This document shows, one piece after another, positions 1 to 8,492 of a DNA stretch of 64,000 nt. Source of the stretch: Streptomyces hundungensis (GTDB taxonomy: Bacteria > Actinomycetota > Actinomycetes > Streptomycetales > Streptomycetaceae); assembly GCF_003627815.1 (NCBI RefSeq), contig NZ_CP032698.1, positions 4,464,001-4,528,000 of the forward strand, written 5' to 3'. Below the pieces are notes generated by a model. That model saw nothing but the letters and a program-made list of their open reading frames with translations, did no database searches and had not been told where the DNA came from. A program made the position numbers and the translations under genes. Positions within the stretch are counted from its first letter, which is position 1. Each line of letters starts with the position of its first letter.

Positions 1-1
1 C

Positions 2-565
2 CGCATGTTGCTCGGCGACAAGGAGCGCGCCGAGGCCGCCGCCGACGAAGTGCTGCGCAGCGCACGGGAGTTGGGGGACCGCAGTACGCTGGGGCACGTC
101 CTGTACCAGATCGGTTGCGCGCTCCTCGCGGGCGGCCGCCCGGTGCGGGCCGCGGCCCATCTGCGCGAGTCCCGCCAGCACCACCAGTGGGTGGGCGACC
201 TGCGCTGGGAGGCTCTTGCCTGGGCCCGGCTCGCGCACTGTGCGCTGGCCAGGGAGCGGCCCGGGGAGGCGGCGGCCTGTGCGACGCAGGCCCTGTCCAT
301 CGAGGGCGACCTCGGGGACGCGTTCTGCCGGGGTCTCGCGCTCGCGGCCCGCGGCCGGGCGCTGCTCGCGCTCGGCGAGGCACCGGCGCTCTCCGCGCTG
401 GCCTCGCTGCGCACCGCGCACCGGCTGCTCAGCGCCCGGGGCGCGGCCGAGGCCGACGAGCTGACGTCGCTGCTGTGGACGGCGCCGCCCGCGCCGCGCC
501 GCCCGGGGGTCCCGCCGGGCAGCCCGTCGCGCGGGGCCGCGAGTGCAGCCCGGGCTGCCCTCTGA
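2..565 (+). CDS. C-terminal part of a TPR-containing (probably regulatory) protein
   Basis: The reading frame is open to the left edge of the window, so this is the 3' part of a longer gene. The 188 or so visible residues form repeated helical pairs rich in Ala, Leu and Arg (for example RAEAAADEVLRSARELGD and RPGEAAACATQALSIEGDLGD), typical of tetratricopeptide repeats. The tail from about residue 155 is Pro/Arg/Ala-rich and looks disordered. TPR arrays of this style form the C-terminal part of large Streptomyces LuxR or AfsR/SARP regulators, and a large regulator next to CIS genes would fit, but no DNA-binding or ATPase domain lies inside the window. The TPR nature is fairly clear; the regulatory role is inference. 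Confidence 0.6.
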   Translation, partial: RMLLGDKERAEAAADEVLRSARELGDRSTLGHVLYQIGCALLAGGRPVRAAAHLRESRQHHQWVGDLRWEALAWARLAHCALARERPGEAAACATQALSIEGDLGDAFCRGLALAARGRALLALGEAPALSALASLRTAHRLLSARGAAEADELTSLLWTAPPAPRRPGVPPGSPSRGAASAARAAL

Positions 566-615
566 CAGAGCCTTTTGGGCAGGGGGGCGCACGGCACGCC
601 CCCTAGCCTTTCCCC

Positions 616-2193
616 ATGACCATGTGGACGTCTCTGGACCCGGCCGCCGTCGCCGTCGAGCCCGGCGGGCGGGCCACCGCGCGACTGCGCGTGCGCAACA
701 CCGGGGACACCGTCGAGGAGTACCGGCTCTCGGTGGTGGGCGCCCCCGCCGGCTGGGCCCGGGTGGAACCCGACACCATGCGCCTGTACCCGGGCAGCGA
801 GGCCACGGCGGAGCTCTCCTTCGCCCCGCCGCGTTCGCCCGACGCGCCGGCCGGGCCGGCCTCGTACGGCATCCGGGTGGAACCGCGCCAACACCCCGAC
901 GTCCGCGAGGTGTTGGAGGGGCAGGTCACGGTCGCGCCCTTCACCGAGCTGCGCGCCGAAATGCTGCCGCCGAGCCTGGTGGGCCGCTTTCGCACCCGCG
1001 CCTCGGTCGCCGTCGACAACCTCGGCAACACCGCGCTCACGGCGTCCCTGACGCTGCGCGACGAGACCAACCGGCTCACTTACGAGATGGCGCCCAACTC
1101 GGTGCAGATCGCGCCCGGCCGGGCCGCGTTCGCCAAGCTCGTCATCCGGCCGCAGCAGGTCCGCTGGACCGGCGGCTCCGAACAGCACCGGCTGACCCTG
1201 ATGGTGCGCCGCTCCGGCGACGACACCGGTCTCGTCCTCAACGGCTCCTTCGACCAGCGCCCGGTGCTGCCGCGCTGGCTGTTCGTCGCGGGCAGCGCGC
1301 TGGTGGCGGCCTCGGTCGCGTTCGTCGCGCTGTGGATGGGCTTCCAGCCGAAGGTGAACACGGCGACGGGGGAGGCGCAGGCCGCTTCCAGCGCGCAGCC
1401 GGTGCCGCAGGGCGCCGAGTCCCCGCTGCCGTCGGCCCCCGCGTCCCCGCCGCCGGTCCAGCCCGGCGCCTCGACCCCGGCCGGTGACGGCGCGGGCGGC
1501 GCGGGAGGCGGCGGCGGTGGCGGGGGTGACGCGGCGGGCTCGGACCTCGGCGCCGGGCCGCCGGTCGTGCCGCCGCCCCCGAAGGCGGCTCCCAAGGCGG
1601 CGCCGAACGCGCCGCAGGGCCCCGTCTGGGACGTGGGCTACAAGCCGGACGACATCGTCACGTTCGCCCAGTACCGCCTGGCCACGCTCGGCAACGAGTG
1701 CACCCTCCAGCCGGGCTGGACCGCCGGCATCATCGACAAGGCCACCCAGACCTCGCTCGCCTGCTACCAGCGGCACGTCATGCGGGACCAGAAGAGCAGC
1801 CGCCAGCTCACGGCCACCGACAAGAAGCCGGGCACCCTGGGCCGCGCCACCCTCACCTCGATGTGGGCGCAGGGCATCAAGGCCGAGGACGTGAAGGCCG
1901 GCGCGAACAACTTCAAGGTCCGCCAGCTCGCCGCGGCCCTGTGGTGGGCCAACCAGTCCCGGATCTCGGACGCCGATCTCGACCGCGACCGTGGTTACGC
2001 CCGGCAGGGCATGGACTACTTCAAGGCCGGGCAGCAGGGTGGTGTGGCGATGAAGTCCGATGCCGGCCTGGCCAGTGCGATCAAGGACTACCAGTCCTAC
2101 GTCGGGCTGCCCGCGAACGGTGTCGCCGACCAGAAGACCATCAACTGGCTGGTCGGCGGCGATGTGAAGGACCGCGGTGTCCCGGGCCGTTAG
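616..2193 (+). CDS. CIS-associated membrane-anchored protein: NEW3-like domain, TM helix, Pro/Gly linker, peptidoglycan-binding-like domain
   Basis: 525 residues. Residues 1-215 contain two beta-rich Ig-like (COG1470/NEW3-type) segments, including VRNTGDTVEEYRLSVVG and GIRVEP. A single membrane helix lies at about 222-243 (LFVAGSALVAASVAFVALW). A long Pro/Gly/Ala linker follows to about 335. The C-terminal part (about 340-525) contains two segments resembling PG_binding_1 folds, ending near KDYQSYVGLPANGVADQKTINWL. With no signal peptide and one internal helix, the Ig-like part should be cytoplasmic and the C-terminus outside, facing the wall. Genes of this type lie beside the ATPase and DUF4255 genes of Streptomyces CIS clusters, and membrane proteins that dock the CIS to the membrane are known there. 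A docking role here is inference. The start has a second in-frame ATG two codons later. Confidence 0.7.
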   Translation: MTMWTSLDPAAVAVEPGGRATARLRVRNTGDTVEEYRLSVVGAPAGWARVEPDTMRLYPGSEATAELSFAPPRSPDAPAGPASYGIRVEPRQHPDVREVLEGQVTVAPFTELRAEMLPPSLVGRFRTRASVAVDNLGNTALTASLTLRDETNRLTYEMAPNSVQIAPGRAAFAKLVIRPQQVRWTGGSEQHRLTLMVRRSGDDTGLVLNGSFDQRPVLPRWLFVAGSALVAASVAFVALWMGFQPKVNTATGEAQAASSAQPVPQGAESPLPSAPASPPPVQPGASTPAGDGAGGAGGGGGGGGDAAGSDLGAGPPVVPPPPKAAPKAAPNAPQGPVWDVGYKPDDIVTFAQYRLATLGNECTLQPGWTAGIIDKATQTSLACYQRHVMRDQKSSRQLTATDKKPGTLGRATLTSMWAQGIKAEDVKAGANNFKVRQLAAALWWANQSRISDADLDRDRGYARQGMDYFKAGQQGGVAMKSDAGLASAIKDYQSYVGLPANGVADQKTINWLVGGDVKDRGVPGR

Positions 2194-2258
2194 CGCGGAC
2201 GTTAGCGGGCGTTAGGCGCTGCTGATCGCGGCCTGAGAGGCTGCTCGCACCACAGACT

Positions 2259-2290
2259 CCCGGGCGGTTGTTCCCCCGCAACCGTCCGGG
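2259..2290 (+). terminator. Hairpin terminator after the first NEW3-like gene
   Basis: A 12-bp stem (arms 2259-2270 and 2279-2290, one G-T pair) encloses the 8-base loop TTCCCCCG. It sits 65 bases after the stop codon and is followed by TTCAG rather than a long T-run, as is usual for Streptomyces terminators. Confidence 0.6.
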
Positions 2291-2428
2291 TTCAGCTCCC
2301 TTCGGCCGCCCCCGCCCGGGGCCGCCGGACCAGCGGAGATGGCCGGTCGGGCAGTGAGTGCTGCCCCCGGAACTGCCCCTTGGGGCCCTGTACTTCACCC
2401 CCCGTGGCACTTGACTCGGGGGGTGAGT

Positions 2429-3846
2429 ATGTGGACTGCCCTGGAGCCCCCCGCCACCACCGTCGCCCCCGGTGACAGTGCCGTCGTACGGCTGCGGGTG
2501 CGCAATACCGGGGACACCGTCGAGGAGTACCGGCTCTCGCCGGTCGGTGATGCCGCCGGGTGGGCGAGCGTCGAGCCGACCGTGCTGCGGCTCTACCCCG
2601 GGACGGAGGCGACGGCCGAGGTCACCTTCGCGCCGCCCCGCACTCCGGACGCGGTGGCGGGCCCGAGCCCCTTCGGCATCCGGGTGGAGCCGCGCGAGCA
2701 CCCGAACGAGGCCGATGTCGTCGAGGGCCGTCTCACCATCAGTCCCTTCGCCGAGCTGCGCGCCGAGCTGGTCCCGCGCACCGTGCGGGGCCGGCGCCGG
2801 GCGCGTGGCCGGCTTGCCGTCGACAACCTGGGCAACCAGCCGCTGACCGCCTCCTTCTCCACCCGCGACAACGGCGACTCGGTCACCGTCGAGGCCAACC
2901 CCACCGCGATCCAGGTCGACCCGGGCCGGGCCGGTTTCGCCGAGGTGCAGCTCACCTCGGTGAACGTGAGCTGGATCGGCGGCGTACGCCAACACCCGTT
3001 CACCGTCTCGGTGTTGAGGTCGGGCGACGCGACCCCGCAGGAGCTGCGCGGCACCTATGTCCAGCCGTCGGTGTTCCCGCGCTGGGTCGTCACCGTGGGC
3101 TCGCTCCTGGTGGCGGCGCTCGTGGCGTTCATGGTGATCTGGTTCCAGCACGACCTGGGCGTCAAGACCCAGGCGTCGGAGCAGCCGCCGGCCAAGGAGG
3201 AACCGCTCCCGCAGGGTTCCAAGAGTCCCCTGCCGTCCGCGCCGCCGCCCCCTCGGACCCGCCGAAGGCCCCGTCCACGGTGCCCTCACCCGCGGCTCCC
3301 GCAGCCGAGCAGCCCAAGCCCAAGAACCCCGGTGGCGGCAAGCCGGCCGGCGGCGGCGGCGGTCCGAAGAAGCCCCAGTACGACCCCAACAAGCTGGTGC
3401 GCATCCAGTCCGGGCTCGGCATGTATCTGACGACGGCCACCGACCAGAAGCCCGAGGGCCGCTACGTCTACACCGCGAACGAGATCCGCAACCAGCCCGT
3501 CTGGGACCAGTACTGGTACGTCCGGCCGCTGCCGCAGGACGAGTTCGCGTTCAGCTCGTCGTCCGAGGACTGGGCCGTCGCGGACAACACCAGGGAGGGC
3601 AACCAGATCCAGATGTGGGGTGCCTCCGGAGGCAAGGCGAGTCTCACCACCGGGCAGATGACCAGCAACCAGAAGTGGTCGATCCAGCCGATCGAGGGGG
3701 CGGACGGGTTCGTGCGCCTGGTCAGCAAGGACGGCGGCTGGTGCCTGTCCGACCTCTCGCCCAACGACAAGGTGCTCCAGGTCTCGGAGGTCCGCCCCTG
3801 CGGCGCCCTCCCCGCCGACCAGCAGCGCTGGCGCATCGTTTCGTAA
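2429..3846 (+). CDS. Second CIS-associated NEW3-like membrane protein with beta-trefoil-like C-terminus, interrupted by a frameshift
   Basis: The N-terminal part is a clear paralogue of the upstream gene: both begin MWT(S/A)L(D/E)P and share RVRNTGDTVEEYRLS, and a single TM helix follows at about residue 217-236 (VVTVGSLLVAALVAFMVIWF). The first frame ends at 3430, but after SPLPSAP in the Pro-rich linker the sensible reading continues in another frame from about 3240. That frame encodes PKAPSTVPSP, a Gly-rich stretch and a 150-residue domain. The C-terminal domain has the spacing and Q-x-W-like motifs (NQKWSIQP, QQRWRIVS) of a ricin-type beta-trefoil. The shift lies in a C-rich run near 3241-3256 and equals one extra or two missing bases: a sequencing error, a real mutation or recoding. 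Start chosen at ATG 2429 behind GGGGGTGAG and by match to the paralogue. Confidence 0.6.
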
Positions 3847-3860
3847 GCGTCGACTCGTAA

Positions 3861-3885
3861 GGCCTCCTCCGCATCGGAGGGGGCC
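3861..3885 (+). terminator. Hairpin terminator after the frameshifted NEW3-like gene
   Basis: An 11-bp stem (GGCCTCCTCCG pairing with CGGAGGGGGCC, one G-T pair) has a 3-base loop CAT. It starts 15 bases after the stop codon. Confidence 0.7.
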
Positions 3886-3914
3886 GAACGCGTTGCGGGG
3901 CTCAAACGCGTTGA

Positions 3915-3946
3915 GGGGCCCGGGTGCCATGCGGCACCCGGGCCCC
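3915..3946 (+). terminator. Second strong hairpin, 14-bp perfect stem
   Basis: The arms GGGGCCCGGGTGCC (3915-3928) and GGCACCCGGGCCCC (3933-3946) pair perfectly around the loop ATGC. With the hairpin at 3861 it makes a tandem terminator, probably serving the plus-strand CIS-associated genes. Confidence 0.7.
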
Positions 3947-3949
3947 GAA

Positions 3950-4511
3950 GGAACTGCTACACCATCTGCCGACCGTGTTCCTGCGTCGGCCTACTGTTTT
4001 CCGCCGACCCGGCCTGGGAGCTGTCGGGCGTGCGGGGATCGCGGATGCGTGACCGGAGACCACCTCGCTATCGATGTCCTGCGGTACCCGGGCCGATCTT
4101 CCGCCCGGGCGATCCTGATGGCGCTCAACTCCTCCGTTCTTTCCCTCTGATCCTGCTGAGCCGATACTGCGTACTGCGATGTTGCGAACTACTGGTACTG
4201 CGACTTTCTGTACTGCGATGGCGGCCCCTGATCACTGCGGGCCACCCGGTCCGGTCGTCAGTCCCGTCGCCGTCCTGCAACTGCTCTGGCTTCGACACTC
4301 CACGACCGCACCGCACTGCGACTGCATCCCGCATGAGCGGGTCCTGCTGCCCGGCAGTTCGTCTCTGCCGGGCCTTGTTTGATCTCGGCTACAAGAGAAA
4401 CCATAGCCATGTGGCACCGCAATGTCTACTGCGGCCGGGATAGATTTCCGGATGTCGACAAGAGAGCTGGTGGGCAGCCGGTCAGGACCGGACTGTCGGT
4501 CAGGACCGGCC
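3950..4511. other. About 560 bp without a recognised gene; less GC-rich, with repeated TACTGCG words and a terminator-like hairpin
   Basis: This gap lies between convergent genes. It has lower GC than its surroundings and repeats of TACTGCG/ACTGCGA between about 4166 and 4320. There is a CCCGGGC...GCCCGGG inverted repeat near 4087-4110. Short open frames in several registers have poor codon bias, Cys- and Arg-rich translations and no convincing start. The last part carries an independent plus-strand terminator-like hairpin (4349-4380). It may hold a small RNA or a decayed gene; neither is established. Confidence 0.35.
4349..4380 (+). terminator. Intrinsic-terminator-like hairpin with T-rich tail
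   Basis: The 9-bp stem GCCCGGCAG (4349-4357) pairs with CTGCCGGGC (4365-4373) around the loop TTCGTCT and is followed by CTTGTTT. No plus-strand coding gene ends here, so it may terminate an unannotated transcript in 3950-4348. Confidence 0.5.
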
Positions 4512-6494
4512 CTAGGGCGCCCAGGCCGTGCCCGCGCCCGGAACGAGCCGGCCGGACTTCACGTACTCGCGGCGCGCCCCGGCGCGTACGTCCGCGGCGG
4601 TCACCGCGGAGCCCCGGCCCGCCGCCAGATAGCCCGCCGTCACCGCCGCGGAGCGGATCGCCCCGCCCGCGAGCTCGAACTCCTTGGCGCAGGCGTCGAG
4701 TTCGGCGTCCAGACCGTCCTCCTGCGGCACCCCCGCCAGGCAGCCGCGCCACAGCGTCGCGCGCAGCGCCACATCGGGGAAGGGGAAGTCCACGACGAGG
4801 TCGAGCCGGCGGGTGAAGGCCTCGTCGATGTTGGCCCGCAGGTTCGTGGTCAGGACCGCGATCCCGTCGAAGGCTTCGAGGCGCTGGAGCAGATACGCGC
4901 TCTCCAGGTTGGCGTACCGGTCGTGCGAGCTCTTGACCTCGGACCGCTTGCCGAACACCGCGTCCGCCTCGTCGAAGAGCAGCACCGAGTCGGTCCGGTC
5001 GGCCTCGACGAAGATCTTCTCCAGGTTCTTCTCGGTCTCGCCGACGTACTTGTCGACCACCGACGACAGGTCCACGACGTACATGTCCAGGCCGAGCTCG
5101 CCCGCGACGACCTCCGCCGCGAGCGTCTTGCCCGTGCCGGAGTCGCCCGCGAACAGCGCGACCACACCCCGGCCGCGCCCCCCGCCGGTCCGCAGCCGCC
5201 ACTCGCCAAGCACCCGGTCGCGGTGCCTGGCCCGGCCCGCGAGCTCGTGCAGCATCGCGAGGGGCTCCTCGGGCAGCACCAGGTCCTGGAAGCCGACGGC
5301 GGGCCGGACCCGGCGGGCGTGCCGGTCGAGCAGCGGCGCCGACAGGAGCCGGGCGCTTTTCTGCACATGGCCGAGCCCCACCGGAACGCCGTCGAACCCG
5401 GCGAGCGCGAGTGCCCCGCGCGCGGCCCGCCGCACCTGTCCGGCGCCGAGCCGGTAGGGCCCGACGGCCTCCGCCAAGTCGCCCTCGTAGCCGGGGAGTT
5501 CCTCGGTCCAGGCGGTGAGCGGGTCGGTCTCGGCGGCGGTGTCCTCCAGGGCGAGCAGGCCCGCGGCGGGGGCCCAGGTCGGGTCGTACGGGAGGGTCCC
5601 GGCGAACACCACGGTCACGTCCGGCGCCGCGAGCTCCCGGACCAGCGGCCCGGGCTGCTCCTCGGGCAGCTCGACGACGACAGCGGTCCCGGCCCCGCGC
5701 AGCCGGGCCTCGCGCAGCAGGGCGCGCGCGGCGGCGGGGTCGGTGCGTTCGGGACGGTGGCGCAGGACGGCCCGCCCGGCGCCGCGCAGGGCGGCGGTCA
5801 CCGCGTCCGCGCCGCTGCCGGCCCGGCGCTCGCGCAGATGGACGCGGACGGGGGCCGGGGCGAGGGCGATCCGCGCGGCGAGTCCGGTCTCGGGGGCGGC
5901 GCCGCCCGGAGCGAGCAACTCGACGACGGCGCCGTCGAGTTGACCGTCCAGGGTGTCGTCGCCCAGGAGGTGGGCGACCACGCGCTCGGGGACCCGCAGC
6001 GCCCGCCCCGGCAGCGGCCGGTCCTCGTCCTCCAGGACCAGCAGCCCGCCGCTGATCAGCGGCGCCGCCGGATGCAGCCGGGCGCGTGCGGCGGGGTCGT
6101 GCGGTCCGGTCCCGGCGAGTTCCAGGGCGAGCGCGACCGAGGCCCTGCGCCGGCCCACGTCGTCGTTGAGGTAGCCGTACAGCGGCTCGAAGCGCCGGTC
6201 CACATCGGGGGCGAGCGCCGCCACCAGGAGCCGTACGTCGAGGGCGGTCAGCCCGAAGCCGCCGGTCAGCGCGGTGACCCGGTCGCCCGGCGCGGGCGCG
6301 AACGAGTCGTCCGGGGCCGGGGGCGGGGGCGCGGGGGAGTCGGCGAGGCGGGCCGCGGTCTCGGCGGAGACGTACAGGCCCCGCAGCGGGTCCTGGGCGG
6401 TGGGATCGTCGGCGGAACGGGCCGCGACCAGGGAAGCGACCGTGGCCCGCAGGTGGTCGAGCCGGAGCAGCAGGGCGACAGCGGCCTCGTTCAC
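4512..6494 (-). CDS. AAA+ ATPase of the contractile injection system type
   Basis: 660 residues. The C-terminal third is a complete AAA+ module: Walker A GDSGTGKT (about 450-457), Walker B VLLFDEADAVFGKR (from about 504), sensor-1 TTN (549-551) and the arginine pair in FTRRLD (about 561-565). The N-terminal 400 residues, Ala/Arg/Leu-rich, resemble the N-terminal region of CIS ATPases (Afp15/Pvc15 family), which act in late assembly or remodelling of phage-tail-like particles. The start is GTG at 6494, chosen because it overlaps the upstream DUF4255 stop as GTGA, implying translational coupling. It is the last gene of a minus-strand unit with the DUF4255 gene. Sheath, tube and baseplate genes are not in this window. 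Confidence 0.85.
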   Translation of the reverse strand: MNEAAVALLLRLDHLRATVASLVAARSADDPTAQDPLRGLYVSAETAARLADSPAPPPPAPDDSFAPAPGDRVTALTGGFGLTALDVRLLVAALAPDVDRRFEPLYGYLNDDVGRRRASVALALELAGTGPHDPAARARLHPAAPLISGGLLVLEDEDRPLPGRALRVPERVVAHLLGDDTLDGQLDGAVVELLAPGGAAPETGLAARIALAPAPVRVHLRERRAGSGADAVTAALRGAGRAVLRHRPERTDPAAARALLREARLRGAGTAVVVELPEEQPGPLVRELAAPDVTVVFAGTLPYDPTWAPAAGLLALEDTAAETDPLTAWTEELPGYEGDLAEAVGPYRLGAGQVRRAARGALALAGFDGVPVGLGHVQKSARLLSAPLLDRHARRVRPAVGFQDLVLPEEPLAMLHELAGRARHRDRVLGEWRLRTGGGRGRGVVALFAGDSGTGKTLAAEVVAGELGLDMYVVDLSSVVDKYVGETEKNLEKIFVEADRTDSVLLFDEADAVFGKRSEVKSSHDRYANLESAYLLQRLEAFDGIAVLTTNLRANIDEAFTRRLDLVVDFPFPDVALRATLWRGCLAGVPQEDGLDAELDACAKEFELAGGAIRSAAVTAGYLAAGRGSAVTAADVRAGARREYVKSGRLVPGAGTAWAP

Positions 6495-7123
6495 CGGGAC
6501 CCACCCTCCTGCGGGGTCCGCATCAGGCGGGGCTTCGCGTCGTCGGGCACGCCGTCGCGGCCGCGTACGGTGATCACGCCCTCGGTGACCGGCGGCGCGA
6601 CCGGGTACACCGGGGTGACCGGGAACGGCGTGGTGATCACCACGTCGAGCGAGGGCTTCAGCTCGCCGCCGAGCGCCGACCAGATGTCGGCCAGCGAACG
6701 CGACTCCGCCGGCGGCACCGCGACGGTGATCGGGAGCGCCACCTTGTAGGCGTCGAGCGCCCGCGGCACGTGCTCCTGCGGCAGCATCTCGTGCGGCAGC
6801 AGACACGCCAACACCCCCGAAAGCAGGCGGTGTTCGTCCTCGGGGCGGCTGGTCCACGCGGTGAGCAGATAGGAGAGCCGGAACCAGCGCGGGGGCTGCC
6901 GCCTGCGCAGGACCACCCCGTTGGCGTCGCGTTCCGCGTACGAGCCGCGCTCGCGGCGGGCCACGTCCTCGCGGATGTCGTAGAGGTAGGCGTTGAGGGT
7001 GGGGGTGTTGCGCCGGGCCGCCCAGTCCCGGGTGGGCGCCTCGAAGACGACCTCCCCCGTTCCCTCGGGCAGCGCCCCGCCGCGCAGGATGCGCCGCAGC
7101 GCCTCGTCGATTTCGTGGATCAT
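6491..7123 (-). CDS. DUF4255 (Pvc16/Cis16-type) contractile injection system protein
   Basis: 210 residues, matching the DUF4255 family found beside CIS ATPases. The N-terminal block begins IHEIDEALRRIL; a middle segment (TPTLNAYLYDIREDVARR, then RLSYLLTAWTSRPEDEHRLL) is characteristic; and PHEMLPQE is followed by a beta-rich C-terminal part. In CIS particles this family is thought to cap or terminate the inner tube or sheath end. It overlaps the ATPase start by four bases (GTGA), a strong operon signature, and lies about 110 bp after the response regulator gene. Start ATG at 7123. Confidence 0.85.
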   Translation of the reverse strand: MIHEIDEALRRILRGGALPEGTGEVVFEAPTRDWAARRNTPTLNAYLYDIREDVARRERGSYAERDANGVVLRRRQPPRWFRLSYLLTAWTSRPEDEHRLLSGVLACLLPHEMLPQEHVPRALDAYKVALPITVAVPPAESRSLADIWSALGGELKPSLDVVITTPFPVTPVYPVAPPVTEGVITVRGRDGVPDDAKPRLMRTPQEGGSR

Positions 7124-7231
7124 TGAGCCAGTTTCCCGAGTTCCCGGACCCGCCGCGCCGAACGGGCGCGACGGTGAGTGAGCGGTGCGGGCCCGCGGCG
7201 GCCGACGTCGTGACGGCGCGGGCCGTCGCGG

Positions 7232-7909
7232 CTAGATGTAGCCCTCGCGCAGCGCGTAGGCGACGGCGTGCGCGCGGTTGGTGAGCTGGAGGCGGGTCAT
7301 GAGCGCGTGCAGGATGTTCTTGACGGTCCGCTCCGAGTAGGCGAGCTTCTCGGAGATCTGCCGGGTGTCGAGGCCCTCGGCGACCAGACGCAGCACGTCG
7401 ACCTCGCGCGGCGCCATCCCGAAGAGCGGGGCCGCCGACGAGGAACCGGCGGACGCGGAGGTGGTCTCCGAGCGGCGCAGCCGTCCGACCTGCACGAGCA
7501 GCCGGCTGATCAGGTCCGGCGGCAGCTCCCCCTCGCCGCGCGCCGCACTGTGCACGGCCTTCAACAGGCGCTGTTCGGTGGCCTGGTGGCGCCACAGGAT
7601 GGCCCGCACCCCGTATTCGACCACCGTCAGCAGATCGGGCTCGCGCAGTTCGCGGGCTATGAGCACCACGCGCTGCTCACCGCCGCGCACCACGCGGCGC
7701 AGCTCCGCGGAGGCCGTGTCGTCGACCTGGTCGACGAGCATGACGGCCACCGCGGGATCGGCCGGGCGGCCGTCCGTCTCGCGGCTCTCCCGGGTGTCCC
7801 GCAGGACCTCTACCGTCGGCTGATGCTGGAGGTGGCTGATGACCCCGGCCCGGCTCAGCGGATCGGAGGCGTGAACGGTCACCGTGACACGATTCGCGAG
7901 CAATGGCAT
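7232..7909 (-). CDS. LuxR-family response regulator with atypical receiver, CIS-linked
   Basis: 225 residues. Residues about 5-130 have the pattern of a response-regulator receiver (VHASDPLSRAGVISHL, then VMLVDQVDD, VVLIARE and GVRAILWRHQ). The conserved Lys usually found in the final motif (LLKD-like) is replaced, so classical phosphorylation is doubtful. Residues about 160-225 are a full LuxR/GerE helix-turn-helix (TPREV-like MAPREVDVLRLVAEGLDTRQ, then YSERTVKNIL). It is oriented like the DUF4255-ATPase pair and probably precedes them in the same unit, suggesting local control of CIS genes. The cognate kinase is not in the window. Start ATG 7909. Confidence 0.8.
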   Translation of the reverse strand: MPLLANRVTVTVHASDPLSRAGVISHLQHQPTVEVLRDTRESRETDGRPADPAVAVMLVDQVDDTASAELRRVVRGGEQRVVLIARELREPDLLTVVEYGVRAILWRHQATEQRLLKAVHSAARGEGELPPDLISRLLVQVGRLRRSETTSASAGSSSAAPLFGMAPREVDVLRLVAEGLDTRQISEKLAYSERTVKNILHALMTRLQLTNRAHAVAYALREGYI

Positions 7910-8057
7910 TCCCTGTCCTTTCCTTCCCCGTGCGTACCGACCCGCACAGCTTGGGCGGCCCCGATCAACAGCGAATCAACAACCGTTGAATGGGCCACGG
8001 ATCCTGCCGACAGGGAGGAAAGACGTCAGAAAAAGAGGTGTCTGCGCGCGCAGGGCA

Positions 8058-8475
8058 CGGGGGTCTCCTGGGGCTCCGCCCCAGACCCCGTTCGCGCCTC
8101 AACGGCGCTCGTCCTCAATCTCCCCCAAGGCCTTAAGGGCCAGGGGGGACCCCCATGACGGGCTGAGGTGGCCGATGCTGGCCAGCACCGAGCATTTAAG
8201 GGGCGCGGGGAACTGCGCGACCAGCCACCCACGGCCCGCAGCCGAGAGGGGGTTTAGGGGCGCGGGGAACTGCGCGACCAGCCACGCACGGCCCGCAGCT
8301 GAAGACGGGTTTTCAGGGGCACGAGGAACTGCGCGAGAAGCGGGCACGGCTCGCAGCCGAGAGCGGGTTTCAGGGGCGCGGGGAACTGCGCGAGAAGCGG
8401 GCACGGTCCGCAGGGGAGAGGGGGTTACAGGGGCGCGGGGAACTGCGCAAGGATCGGGCACCTTGCGCAACCCGC
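8058..8475 (+). repeat. Dispersed GC-rich repeat array A: five tandem copies of about 57 bp
   Basis: The array starts with the hairpin CTGGGGCTCCGCCCCAG (near 8068), then the CGTTCGCGCCT...GGACGGGCTGA-like block. Five copies of the core GGGGCGCGGGGAACTGCGCG follow, beginning near 8200, 8257, 8316, 8372 and 8430. Each is followed by about 20 variable bases and a CACGGYYCGCAG-like end, giving a 56-58 bp period. It fills the gap between the 3' end of metG and the upstream side of the response regulator. No gene is supported here. Confidence 0.85.
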
Positions 8476-8492
8476 CCCCCCCGCGTTACGCG

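Noticed and set aside
4030..4443. Possible 137-residue protein in the gap before the CIS ATPase
   Set aside because: Cys/Arg/Ser-rich translation, poor GC3 pattern and no ribosome site; the region looks non-coding.
4422..6749. Long plus-strand open frame opposite the AAA+ ATPase and DUF4255 genes
   Set aside because: Antisense shadow of high-GC genes. Its translation is Gly/Arg/Val-rich without motifs, while the minus strand has Walker A and B and family blocks.
8200..8450. CRISPR-like regular array (five units at about 57 bp)
   Set aside because: Repeats of about 20 bases alternate with similar, not unique, intervals; the same units occur singly and in both orientations elsewhere; no cas genes.
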